From NCBI GenBank assembly GCA_011947345.1, contig JAAVTG010000237.1, positions 1 to 32,455 of the forward strand: a DNA stretch of 32,455 nt, given 5' to 3'. The notes beneath the pieces are model-generated. The model had not been told where the DNA came from. It saw nothing but the letters and a program-made list of their open reading frames with translations, and made no database searches. A program made the translations under genes and the position numbers. This document shows, piece after piece, positions 20,174-29,916 of this stretch (position 1 is its first letter; every line of letters starts with the position of its first letter). This stretch comes from Phytophthora quininea (lineage: Eukaryota; Oomycota; Peronosporomycetes; Peronosporales; Peronosporaceae).

Positions 20174-20636
20174 GGCGATACGTCGAAAAGTTGTTATGCG
20201 ACGTGGATACATAAGCCATAATCATGTTTTTTTAGCGTTCATGCATAAGATGAATATGGACAAGAAAAAAGTGAGGAGAGCAGTGGAAACTCGCAGGCAA
20301 CGTTTTGCTATTTCTCTTGTAAGAGTGTGCATTTCTTAACTGCAAGGTGATCAGCAGCAGCACCAGCAGATAGCGATTGCAATTCCGTCCGTAACAAAGA
20401 GACCCAAAGTCACTACGTTGTCTTGACCAACTTTGCGCAGCTTTGTGCTGCCTCTAGCAGTAATGTAAATCGCCATCTAAGAACGAGGGCTCGACAACAG
20501 CCCTCACGAATAAACGGCTTTCGATCCAACCCCAAAGTCCAGACAAGAACCACGATTTTGATAATCGTTAGAGCTTATCGCGATAACCGAATAGGCACTG
20601 CGGCTTACGGCCGCGTAGTGACCGTATTCGCACCAG
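20174..20636. other. Intergenic, nothing recognised
   Basis: Upstream of the EDR2-like gene and downstream of the RXLR effector fragment, both minus strand. Open frames here are short and unlike any family I know; no repeat or RNA gene was seen. Confidence 0.4.
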
Positions 20637-21064
20637 CTAGTTATATTTTCTGAGAAAGACCTGCTCAAAGTGCTTGTAGTTTTTGTGTGCCAGACGTGCA
20701 GCTGGCGACAGTCCAGCCAGTCCCAATTGCTGGGCAATATACTTCTCGGGTCTGTCATCAACAATCCAGATAGCCACTCTCGCCGCCAGCTCCTCGTCAG
20801 AACCACCAGTGAGAGGCGGTACAATCTTGCCCTTGTTCATTTGAGCGAGATTGTAGTCGTCGATCATGTGTACGTACTTTGAGTAGATCCGAAAGCTGTC
20901 AAACCACTCCCGACTCGTTGTAGCGGTCTTGTCAAGCCCCAGCCTCATCCACGCATCGTACGTCGACACTTTGTTCTCCTGCCAGTCCTTGAGAAGCACT
21001 TTTTCCATTCCTTTGAGAAAGTTTTGGTAATTCTGGTGTTTCACGAGAGCAAGTTCAGGAAGGT
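20637..21064 (-). pseudogene. RXLR effector, C-terminal WY-domain part, cut off by an LTR insertion
   Basis: The frame is open from the LTR border to the stop at 20637 but has no ATG of its own near the start. It encodes about 142 residues with the alternating Trp/Tyr and LGL motifs of the WY/LWY effector fold (YDAWMRLGLD, FRIYSKYVHMIDDY, YIAQQLGLAGL, HKNYKHFEQ). Directly upstream on the same strand, beyond a 549-bp solo LTR, lies the N-terminal half with signal peptide and RXLR motif. With the LTR and one target duplication removed, the two halves are in one frame. The half is therefore probably untranslated. Confidence 0.8.
21060..21064. repeat. Target-site duplication, left copy (AAGGT)
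   Basis: The same five bases occur at 21614-21618, on the other side of the LTR. Confidence 0.8.
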
Positions 21065-21613
21065 TGTGACGGAATTGCCGTCAGCGACAACACGTTGCAG
21101 ACGGCAACCCCGTCAATACGTTTTTGGGACTATCCAGATTATGCTGGATAGCTGGCTATCTTTATGGTAGTAAACATACATACATAAAGCGTTCCTATTG
21201 GTCGAGGGCTTCAAGTTTAAGATTACACCTTCTAGGTGTCTCAAGAACGTCCCATAATCTTTATTCTGATTGGCTCTTAAGTTCTACGGATTTGAAAGAA
21301 TCCAGTTATTGATGGATTCTTGATTATGGGACGCATCAAGAAGATTCAAGATTCGAGCTACGTTTCCAGTTAGGAGCTGTTCATTGGTAGATTTAGGATT
21401 CATATGGACTTAGAGAATTGATAGGCTTTAGGATGGGAACTGGATTTCCCTTTGCGTTTCCCCAACGCGTGCTAGCAAGATAAACCCGCCAGATCAATCT
21501 CACTTCTCAATTTACTCTCCAAGTGCCAAGGCTCCTCCTCCCTCCGACTACAGCTCCGCCCGCAGCAACACCGCCGTCTCGCTCAACGCTCCTCGCCCGC
21601 GCTAGTTGTTACA
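21065..21613. mobile_element. Solo LTR of a retrotransposon (549 bp)
   Basis: It begins TGTGAC and ends GTTACA, the imperfect inverted TG...CA ends of LTRs, and is flanked by the 5-bp duplication AAGGT. There is no internal gag-pol sequence, so the element has recombined out. It contains several perfect palindromes: arms of 8 bp at 21130-21137/21144-21151, 12 bp at 21248-21259/21322-21333, and 9 bp at 21296-21304/21313-21321. The last 100 bp are C-rich, as is common near LTR ends. It interrupts an RXLR effector gene. An 8-bp reading of the duplication (AAGGTTGT) would suggest a DNA transposon, but no terminal inverted repeats support that. Confidence 0.8.
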
Positions 21614-21862
21614 AAGGTTGTCTAACCCCAATGCCGCCTTGGCCTGCTCGTTTGATGCTCGTTTCTTGATCAAACTTCTAACTTTCCACCGGGCAACAAA
21701 CCCACGCTCTTCGGAGTCGGAATCTTGGGCGTCTTCAGATATTTCCTTACTGCGGTCGCCAACCGGATTCGTCCTTAAAAACCTTCCTTCGTTAATGGAG
21801 TCAGCATGGCAGCTAGCTGCGACGAATATCGTAGCCACCAAGATGACGCGAAGAATCCCCAT
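21602..21862 (-). CDS. RXLR-EER effector, N-terminal half (truncated by LTR)
   Basis: 86 residues from ATG 21862. A signal peptide of about 20 residues (ILVATIFVAASCHA) is followed by RFLR at 27-30, an acidic stretch and EER at 51-53, the arrangement that marks effectors delivered into plant cells. The last four codons and the stop (21602-21604) come from the LTR; host gene sequence ends near residue 82 in an LGL motif. The effector domain that follows lies beyond the LTR. As it stands the gene could make only a short secreted peptide. Confidence 0.85.
   Translation of the reverse strand: MGILRVILVATIFVAASCHADSINEGRFLRTNPVGDRSKEISEDAQDSDSEERGFVARWKVRSLIKKRASNEQAKAALGLDNLCNN
21614..21618. repeat. 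Target-site duplication, right copy (AAGGT)
   Basis: Pairs with 21060-21064 around the LTR. Confidence 0.8.
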
Positions 21863-22552
21863 GAAAGCGAAGAAGTTGCGGCTGTCGGGTTTTCTGGGGA
21901 TGTATTTGTGATAACATCTTTTGTGGGTACTTCTTAACGGTAAAGCTTACAGGACCACTGATCCGACCAGCGCAGATCGGTATCCACATCAATGGTCATC
22001 AATAATCCTGTAGGCTTTGTAATCATCACGAACAAAAAAATAAACAAATCAAGGAGAAGCCATTATCCCAATACGAAAAAAATCTAAGCTAAAGCAAGAA
22101 ATCGAGTAACATCTAACACACGTAGTGTTCGAGCTAATGTCAACGCGGCAGTCATGCTGTATTTTTCCGAGACCAGGGACTTCACGACCGTGTGATTGCT
22201 TTAAGTAGGTATGTCCAGTTCTGCGCTTGGCAACATTAAAACCAAGATAAAAATGAGTTATCTAGCATCACCAGCAATAAAGTCAGGTGAACAAACAATA
22301 TACAGTTCTGTCGGCTGAAGAGCAGGCATTCAGGATCAGAACGATTTGGACGCGGTGCGCTCTCGTTTCGTGCCGAGAGTGTTTCCTTCTCATTCCATGT
22401 AGCGCTCGAATATCATTATCCGTATTCTCTCCCTCTTCTGGACGACTTTGTCTCGGCACACAAAGCGAGAAAGTTGTTTGAACTTAAAGTAGTAGTCGTC
22501 ACTCAACCGTGATAACGACGAAAAAAAACTGTAGGTTGACTTGTTGCAAGTT
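21863..22552. other. AT-rich intergenic region with a small inverted repeat
   Basis: No convincing gene. TAAAGCTTACAGGA at 21941-21954 is nearly the inverse of TCCTGTAGGCTTTG around 22006-22019, enclosing about 50 bp; this could be a tiny MITE or a chance hairpin. The region should include the RXLR gene promoter (right of 21862) and the 3' flank of the ankyrin gene. Confidence 0.35.
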
Positions 22553-24703
22553 TTAGGAAATGAGATTCTCCTCTTGAGATCTTTGCTCTTTAGCAGAAGT
22601 TGCACGTGGCGGGTAGTTGTCGTCAAACCAAGCGCGCTGGCATTCCTCATCCCATCCGAAACTCGCTCTGATCCGACGTCGCGTTGTCTCGCTATAGGTT
22701 TGCTGTTGTGTACTGAAGTGCAGGAAGAGTGCCACCTCGAAATGCATCGCCATCAGCGACCGTCCAATGGCCGCAACAATCTTCCCTCCATCGCAATTCG
22801 CGAGAAGCCACTGCACCACGCGCCGGTGATTTCCGTGCCAAATTGCACTGGGATGGCTGCAGCCAGCGGCCGCTGCCAGGGCTGTTGCTGCACGCCCTTC
22901 CGAACGATTCGCGAGCAACCACGGCACCACTTCCAAGTGGCCGTTGGCAGCAGCGCAGTCCACAGCATGCGCAGTGCACCCTCAGTACGATTGTCGTGAA
23001 GCCACTGGACCAAACTCAATTGTCCTAGACCCGCCGCATCATCCATAGCGTTGGTCGTGCAGCCTTCCGGCCGGTTCTCGTGCAGCCACTTGACCACTTC
23101 CAGATGCCCATTAGCTGCCGCACGATCCATCGCTTTTGTCGTGCATCCTTCGCTTCGGTTTTCGTGCAGCCACTTGACAACCTCGAGATGGCCAGCTGCA
23201 GCGTCCATGGCTATGGTCGTACAATGCAAGGGTAAACTGCGTTGAGGTTGTGCTCCTCCATCTCGATCTTTGCGCCTTGTTCTCAGCGACAGGTCGGCAC
23301 GATGAAGGAACTGCAAAATATCGAGATGGCCTTCCTTTGCGGCAACGTCCACAACAGTAAACGGACGCAAGTCAACACCATCAGAACTGTCTTCTTGGTC
23401 CCGAAAGAGCTCTGTACCTGAATCTTCAGCGTACTGTTCGTACAGCCACTTCACCACGTTGAGCTGCCCACCCTCTGCTGTAACAAACATTGCGCTCGAC
23501 GGGCCGTGATGGAAGCCGAGCTCCTTCGTGCGTGTTAATAGCCACTGAACCACAGCGAGATGCCCACCTTTCGCCGCGCGCTTTAATGTGGATTCATACG
23601 TGTAGCTTACATTCCCATCATCAGTAGCTGTGGGGATGTGGTGAAGGCATAACCATTGCACCAGGTCAAGATCGTCATGTGCTGCTGCTTCGCCCAAAGC
23701 TGAAGCAGCAACGTATGCACTATCACCGAGACCTTCTTCGATAATGTAGCGCACCATTTCGGAACGCACTCTCCACTCCTTGGCATCGCACGCGGGAAAA
23801 CGCACAAGCGCAATCCTAAATCCCTGCCTCAGCAACCACTTCAGTTCATCAAACTTGTTCTGCTCAAAAGCTTGACATACAAGCGTCATGTTTCGGCTCC
23901 TTGTTTCAGGCGTGCTCGTGCGCATATCCAGCCAGAGTACGAGGTCCCAGTGCCTCCCACTCGCCGCACGGGTCAGCTTGAAGTTGCTCATCTGGGCGCG
24001 ATTCAGCCCCTAAACGGGCAATCCTCATAGATGTTCCACAGCGAGTGGTAATCTTCAGAGCTGTTGATCGGCGGGACTCCAGGTCCCAGTGGTTGCCTCT
24101 TTTGCAGGAATCGGTCTGTAGCTGCGAGCACCTCTAAATTTCTCGTCCTGCCAAACATCCCAAGTCCGAACACCTTTCCTTGAGGTCCAACATCCCTCGT
24201 TAGGTCCTCCGCATCCCTACCATCCACAGCAGGAAAAAACTCCCAATGGTGCTGCTCTATGTCGTCCTCTTGTTTGGCACCTTCGTGCACCCGTTCCAGT
24301 CAATGAGCCCCGAGCAGAGTCTTGTTCAAGTAGCTGGTAGAACCACAAGAGACCCTTCTCCGCAGCTTCTTCCAGCACGTAATGCTTGATTGGAAGCGTG
24401 GGGAAGTGACTTAGCAGCCACTTGATCAGCACCAGGTCGGAGCGTCGTACAGCTTTCAGCAGAGCGCGAGAGAACGCCCATTGACGGTAGTGGGGCTCAG
24501 TCTGTAGCAGCTGAGCCACCGACCAATGGCCGCTAAGGGCGTCGCGATGGCTGCGCTGCCACACGACTAAGCTCCACGGCGTGATGGAGAGTGCAGTCGA
24601 CGGCCAGGAAGTCGGAGATGATGGCGGAGACGCCTTCGGGGAAGACGTCGGTCTTGGACAGCTTGTCTCGGACCACGAAGCGCATGATGGAGAGCTGCAG
24701 CAT
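22553..24703 (-). CDS. Ankyrin-like repeat protein, parent of the inverted copy (several frame breaks)
   Basis: Starts at ATG 24703 with a family-specific header (DKLSKTDVFPEG, AIISDFLAVDC), then a helical part, a Pro/Gly region (RKPLGP-like QKRQPLGPGVPP), and from about 24.0 kb the repeat array; stop at 22553. Frame breaks: a deletion of about 28 bp near 24570 relative to the neighbour at 29.4 kb, and single-base losses at C runs 24308-24311, 24290-24292, 24007-24010 and 22979-22981. Three repeats (243 bp) present in the copy at 15.5-17.1 kb are missing; the junction is in the shared string GGCTGCAC. Repeats are about 28 residues, shorter than canonical ankyrin (33). Whether it is a working gene depends on which breaks are real; the 28-bp deletion suggests decay. 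Confidence 0.75.
22597..23999 (-). repeat. Inverted duplication, arm 2 (1403 bp)
   Basis: Inverted match of 15481-17125; 5471 bp separate the arms, a stretch that holds the EDR2-like and RXLR genes. The coding frame extends past both ends in this arm (upstream header, and about 15 more residues downstream), so this is the original and arm 1 the copy. Confidence 0.9.
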
Positions 24704-24909
24704 CTTGATTCTGTTTAGCGAATTTCAAGATTGTTTTAGAGAGGAAGGCGCGGCCAAGCTGCCAGGTGAGCTCTTGCGATCGAATGAAGAACTGCCATTG
24801 AATGAAGACTAGCTATCGTTTCCCCTTCAGCCTCCGGTAGCCAAGCTTGGAGATGGTTCAAGTAGTTTTAGAACATTTCATTTATAATACATCATTTCTA
24901 AAGTTAAAG

Positions 24910-27012
24910 ATGACCAGCATCGATGCTGCGCCGCCAGGACGCTGGTCGTTCTTGTATCCGTGGTGCCATTTGCTGCGTGGTCGACTGCATCTGGAAGGGC
25001 GCGTTGTGGAGAACTCGTCTCGTTGGGAGTATCGCTGGGTGGTGGTGAAACTTCCGCACTCCCCAGAAGAAGCTAGCGTCAATACACTACAGCGGATTAG
25101 AGAAGCTCTAGATTTATTGACACAAGCAGCAATTGCCGATAATGCTGCATGGAGAGTTCTATTGGTGCAACAATGTCGAGTGCCAATGGAAGAAGACGAC
25201 CAGCCATTGGACTGCGAGCTGTCCCCAAGGTTTCGAGTTGTATTCAATGAAGACTTTATGGAGGAAGGAGCTTTATCGCCTGCGCAAGTCTGCAGGAGGT
25301 TCTTAATGGTGACGCCGGCTCAACGACCAAGCGAAGAATATTTGGAAGCACGTCGTGAGCTGGAGCAACTGAGAAACTGTTTACACTCGAGTGAGTCTGC
25401 ATCAGTTCCGATGGAGCTGCAGTTCGAGCTGGTGGCGTTGGAAGATGAAGTTTTGGGGAGACATTTACGCGATTTATCAGCGATGTTTGAGGTATTGCAA
25501 TCTGGTCGACAGAGTACACAGTGGTCGTTGCTTCCTCTGACGATGGAGTCGATTCGACTGGATGTTGGAGGCTTTAACGTCGGGAACTGGGCGCTGACGC
25601 ACAGACTGACCGCGTTGCTGACCTCGCGACTGCCAATTTCGCTGTTTGCGTTTTCGTTAAAACGTAGCACTGCTGAAAACTACGCGGAAATGCAACAGAA
25701 TATGGGGAGGTTCTTGCGAGCCGTGCTGTGCAGTCAGTCGCAGGACGAAGATGAAAGGCGTGGGGTTGAAACGCTGTCTGTTGGCTGTCAGGACGGCGAC
25801 GAGTGGCAATTCGCGGCTCTGTGTTCTGCCCTCGGCTGTGCGACCACAACAAATCACATTCGATTGTTCGGTGTATTTCGAATGTCCGACTCGGACGAGA
25901 AGAGGGGCTGGAAGTGGGGGTGGTTGGCGTACGCGCTGTTTAGATCGACGTCTACTGTTGACAAAGTGCTCTTGTCAGCGGCTCACATATCTCGAAGTGA
26001 TGCCTTTGCTATTGCTACAGTTCTCTCATCGAACTGCCCACCGCCATATCGATGGGATCAGGCGAGTGCGGCCGTCAGTCGGAGTTGCGAACAAAGCGGG
26101 TATTTTACCGAAGGTACAGAATTCCTCCTTCGCGATGAAGACGCTCAAGTTGCAGACGACCAGAGGGGATTACCGGCTATCGTTCTGGACGTAGACTTGT
26201 GGGCGCAAGTTGTACACGAAGAAGTGGAAGACAATTCGTACGTGGACGTGGTGTTGCCTGGGTTTGGTATCGCCCGAGCGCGTCGTTCCTCTGCGAAGCA
26301 AATTGAGCATCTTGAATTGCACCGATGTTCAGGGCTTCGAGCTTTAACGCTAGCCCTTGGTCGCCACAGTGAAAATGACGGAGGTGAAGTGCTTGCAGAC
26401 TTCTTACATGTCGTCGGAGCTCGACTCGAATTCCTTGCCATTTATGCGGTGGGGTCCTACCCGATCGGTATGGCTTCAATTTGCCAATCCTGCCCCAAGT
26501 TGGAGGAGTTGTTCCTCGACGGCATTAAACTCGTGGATGCAGAGATTATTTGCCAGGATGCAGACGAAAATGACTCGCAAATCACTCGCTTGGGGCTTGT
26601 CAACAGTTTCTCAACGAACCAGCAGATCACGTGTCTCGCGGAGAGTATTGGCAAGCCGACATGTCGCTTCGCTGAGCAATTGTCGGAGCTAAATGTTATC
26701 GATGACGTGGATGAAGACAACGTTGTAGCAATACTAAGAATGCTAGAGACCAACAAGAAGTTGACTTACCTCAATCTTGGAGCGAGTCCAGAGCTTTACG
26801 AGCAGCGCAAGGATGACTTCCGGCGACATCACGAGGAGCCAATTGCTGTGGTGGAAAACAATTTCGAACGGATCAGCAAGGCTGCATTTCTTAGTGTGGT
26901 CTCGCATTCGTCAGGATCCGCGGTAAACGCGCTAGACGACGGTGTGACATCGCTCATCTTCTCCTTCGCCGCGACCTGCAAGACGCGAGTGGTTCGCACG
27001 CACTACATGTAA
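24910..27012 (+). CDS. Large LRR-containing protein of oomycete type, unknown role
   Basis: Intact frame. I chose ATG 24910 (MTSIDAAPPGRW, 700 residues); ATG 24853 in the same frame would add 19 hydrophobic residues from AT-rich sequence. The N-terminal 450 residues are without known domain. From about 480 there are irregular leucine-rich repeats (IEHLELHRCSGLRAL, CPKLEELFLDGIKL, LTYLNLGA). The C-terminus has FLSVVSHSS and VTSLIFSFAA, a motif I associate with other oomycete LRR proteins. No signal peptide is clear, so it probably acts in the cytosol. It starts 206 bp from the divergent ankyrin gene and ends 25 bp from the convergent one, as if inserted between two tandem ankyrin genes. Confidence 0.75.
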   Translation: MTSIDAAPPGRWSFLYPWCHLLRGRLHLEGRVVENSSRWEYRWVVVKLPHSPEEASVNTLQRIREALDLLTQAAIADNAAWRVLLVQQCRVPMEEDDQPLDCELSPRFRVVFNEDFMEEGALSPAQVCRRFLMVTPAQRPSEEYLEARRELEQLRNCLHSSESASVPMELQFELVALEDEVLGRHLRDLSAMFEVLQSGRQSTQWSLLPLTMESIRLDVGGFNVGNWALTHRLTALLTSRLPISLFAFSLKRSTAENYAEMQQNMGRFLRAVLCSQSQDEDERRGVETLSVGCQDGDEWQFAALCSALGCATTTNHIRLFGVFRMSDSDEKRGWKWGWLAYALFRSTSTVDKVLLSAAHISRSDAFAIATVLSSNCPPPYRWDQASAAVSRSCEQSGYFTEGTEFLLRDEDAQVADDQRGLPAIVLDVDLWAQVVHEEVEDNSYVDVVLPGFGIARARRSSAKQIEHLELHRCSGLRALTLALGRHSENDGGEVLADFLHVVGARLEFLAIYAVGSYPIGMASICQSCPKLEELFLDGIKLVDAEIICQDADENDSQITRLGLVNSFSTNQQITCLAESIGKPTCRFAEQLSELNVIDDVDEDNVVAILRMLETNKKLTYLNLGASPELYEQRKDDFRRHHEEPIAVVENNFERISKAAFLSVVSHSSGSAVNALDDGVTSLIFSFAATCKTRVVRTHYM

Positions 27013-27037
27013 AATACAACGGCAAAATACCTCACGA

Positions 27038-29584
27038 TCACAGACCGTCGAAAATGCGGATGGATGGGCCAACACGACGAGCCCGACCACCTCGACCAGC
27101 TTGACCTACTCGAGTTGCAGGCCGCGGGTAGTTCTCGTTGAGCCAGGCAAGAAGAATTCTGCAATTTGCGCCGCCTCGGGCTTGCTCCAGACCGATACGG
27201 ATCCTGCGCAGTGTGGCTTCGCAGTAGGTGGGCTGCTGCGCGTGCAAGAAGAGTGCCACCTCAAAGTTCATTGCCATCAGGGCCCGTCCCATGGCTGAAA
27301 CAAGACGGACACCGTCGCCATGAACGAGCAGCCACTGGACCACGCGCAAGTGATTTTCATGGCGGACGACACTGAAATGGCTTAGACCTGCGGCTGCATC
27401 TGTTGCCGTCGACACTCGCCCTTCCGAACGATTAGAATGCAGCCATTCTACGACGTCAAGATAGCCATTGGCGGCCGCATAGTCCATGGCGTTTGCTGTG
27501 CATCCTTCCAAGCGGTTTTCGTGAAGCCACTTCACCAAATCCAACCGCCCCAGACCTGCAGCATCGTCCATGGCGTTGGTTGTGCACCCCGCTGTCGTAT
27601 TTGCATGCAACCACTGCACGACTTTGAGGTTACCAAGAGCAGCAGCACCGTTCATGGCTGCTATGGTACAACCTTCCGATCGATTGGCATGCAAATACTC
27701 AAGAAGTGCGAGTTGGTTATCAGCGAACCAACTCGGCTCCTTGTCCGTACAACACGTCGGAGTGATATGATGAGCGACATCTTTCACGTGGAACTGCATG
27801 AAGGCAGCACTGTCCATCGCCGCAGTAGTGCAGCCTTCGGAGCGATTCTCGTGGAGCCATTTCACCACTTCCAGATGACCCTGTGCGGCGGCGCGATTCA
27901 TCGCTTTGGTGGTGCATCCTTCGCTTCGGTTCTCGTGCAGCCACTTGACGACATCGAGATGGCCAGCTTCAGCAGCAGCATCCATGGCCATCTTCGTGCA
28001 ATGCAGAGGTAGACCACGCTGAGGTTTTGCATTCTTTCCTTTGCGTTTTGTTCGCAACGAAAGATCGGCACGATGCAGAAATTGTAGAATGTCCAGGTGG
28101 CCATTTTGAGCTGCAACATCCATGATCGTGAAAGGGAAGAAGTCCACGCTGTTGTCAGGATCATTCGGCTGATCTCGGAAGAGATGAACGCGCTGGTCGG
28201 CGCAGCACTGCTCTTATAACCATGTCACTACAGTGAGGCAGCCGCCTTCCGCCGCCGCAAACATCGCGTCAGACGCACCGTGGGGCAAACCAAGCTCTAC
28301 CATGCGGGCTAGAAGCCATTGAAGAACAGGTATCTGGCTGTTTTTGCTCGCTTTTTGACAGCGTGCTCGAAAAGGTATCGGATGTCGTCATCTTCATGGC
28401 GAGACCTAAGGAAGTCCACCATAAGCCATTGCAGAAGTCCAAAATCTCCACGCTCTGCTGCATCGTAGATAGTGCGATCGGCAACCCGAGCAAGGTTGAC
28501 GTAGCCTCCCTCAAGTAGGTAGCGCACCATTTCAGAACGAACATCGGATTCGTTCCTCGCACAATTCGGGAATGCCAAGTGTCCAACCACGTATCCCTTC
28601 CTCAACAGCCATTTCAGTCGATGGAAATTGCTCTGCGCAAAAGCCAAAGGTACAAGTTGCATGCATTCGTGTCTTGTCTCGGGAGTACTCGTGCACAAGT
28701 CCAGCCACTCGACCAAATTCCAGTGTTTTGCCTTTGCAGCTGCAACAAGTCTTGCGTTTACCATATCCGCAGGGCGTGGAGGGCGATCAAGGCCATTCCC
28801 GGCCTTGATGTTCCACAGAGCGTCCGTATCACCAAGAGTGTTGATCTCGGGCAGATAAGGTCCCAACGGCTTTCGTCTCTGGACATACTGATCCTCTCTC
28901 ATGTGAGCAGCAAACTCCTCAGGGCTGTTGAAAATCGGCCCCAGAGGTTCACCGGGCGGCCCCAGATCAGCTCGAAGGCCCTCTTCGTCTTCGCCATTGT
29001 CTTGCTGTCCCAACTGACCTCCTGCCAACAGCTGCATCAGGTTGATCCCTTCGAAGTCTACTCCTTCAAAAATGCATCTAGACCGTCTTCAAATGCTTCT
29101 TCGTGTGCTAGTCGTGCAGCTTAAAGCTCCTTTTCCCCAGTCCAATCCACTGCTCCGCGAGCAGAGTCTTGGTCAAGTAGCTGGTAGAGCCACGTCAGTC
29201 CCTTTGTAGCAGCCTCTAGCAGCACTTCTTGCGTTATTGGTAGAGTGGGGAAGTGACTCAGCAGCCACTTGATCAACACCAGGTCGGAGCGTCGTACAGC
29301 TTTCAGCAGAGCGCGAGAGAACGCCCATTAACGGTAGTGGGGCTCAGTCTGTAGCAGCTGAGCCACCGACCAATGGCCGCTAAGGGCGTCGCGATGGCTG
29401 CGCTGCCACAGAGCTCCAGCAGGTCCACGGAGCCCACACGACTGAGCTCCACGGCGTGATGGAGAGTGCAGTCGACGGCCAGGAAGTCGGAGATGATGGC
29501 GGAGATGCCCTCGGGGAAGACGTCGGTCTTGGACAGCTTGTGTCGGAGCACGCAGCGCACGACTTGGAGCTGGAGCTGCGGCAT
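27038..29584 (-). pseudogene. Ankyrin-like repeat protein, decaying tandem paralogue
   Basis: Header at ATG 29584 (KLSKTDVFPEGISAII) and repeat array to the stop at 27038, about 840 residues if whole. Besides single-base frame breaks (A/T runs 28352-28356 and 29068-29072, and one near 29420) it has in-frame stops that cannot be indel errors: TAA at 29328-29330 where the paralogue has CAA (Gln), TAA at 28214-28216 where paralogues have a Tyr codon, and TAA at 29121-29123. The last 370 residues are open. So this copy looks truly dead or is expressed only in part. The distal repeats are 28 residues long, e.g. GHLEVVKWLHENRSEGCTT. Confidence 0.75.
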
Positions 29585-29916
29585 CTTCGAGGCGAATTGT
29601 CGAATGAGGCTGGCTCGCAAAGTATGGCCTTCAACTGCAACAAGTGTGTAATTTACCGCGATTCACTTCAACGTGACGGTAGTTTACGTATTACTGGAGT
29701 GGCATGCACCGCGAGGAATTCCAAGTCATGAAATCAAAATACAAACTCCATGACTTAGATGCTGCAGAGCTCATGCGCGTGCACACTGGCATGGGCATGT
29801 GTGTTCGAGGCGTGAGGTAGGTCGGGTCCAAGACGTGATCAGATTGCTCAGGATACACTAATCCAATCTATTGTGCAATTATTAGTTGCTCACCTTGTAC
29901 AACCGAAGAAGTGTCT
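29585..29916. other. Intergenic, nothing recognised
   Basis: It lies between the 5' end of the ankyrin pseudogene and the 3' end of the kinase gene, both minus strand. No gene, repeat or RNA signal was seen. Confidence 0.4.

Noticed and set aside
21065..21613. hAT-like insertion with 8-bp target duplication AAGGTTGT
   Set aside because: No terminal inverted repeats. The extra three bases are explained by the LTR starting with TGT and the target also continuing with TGT; TG...CA ends and a 5-bp duplication fit a solo LTR better.
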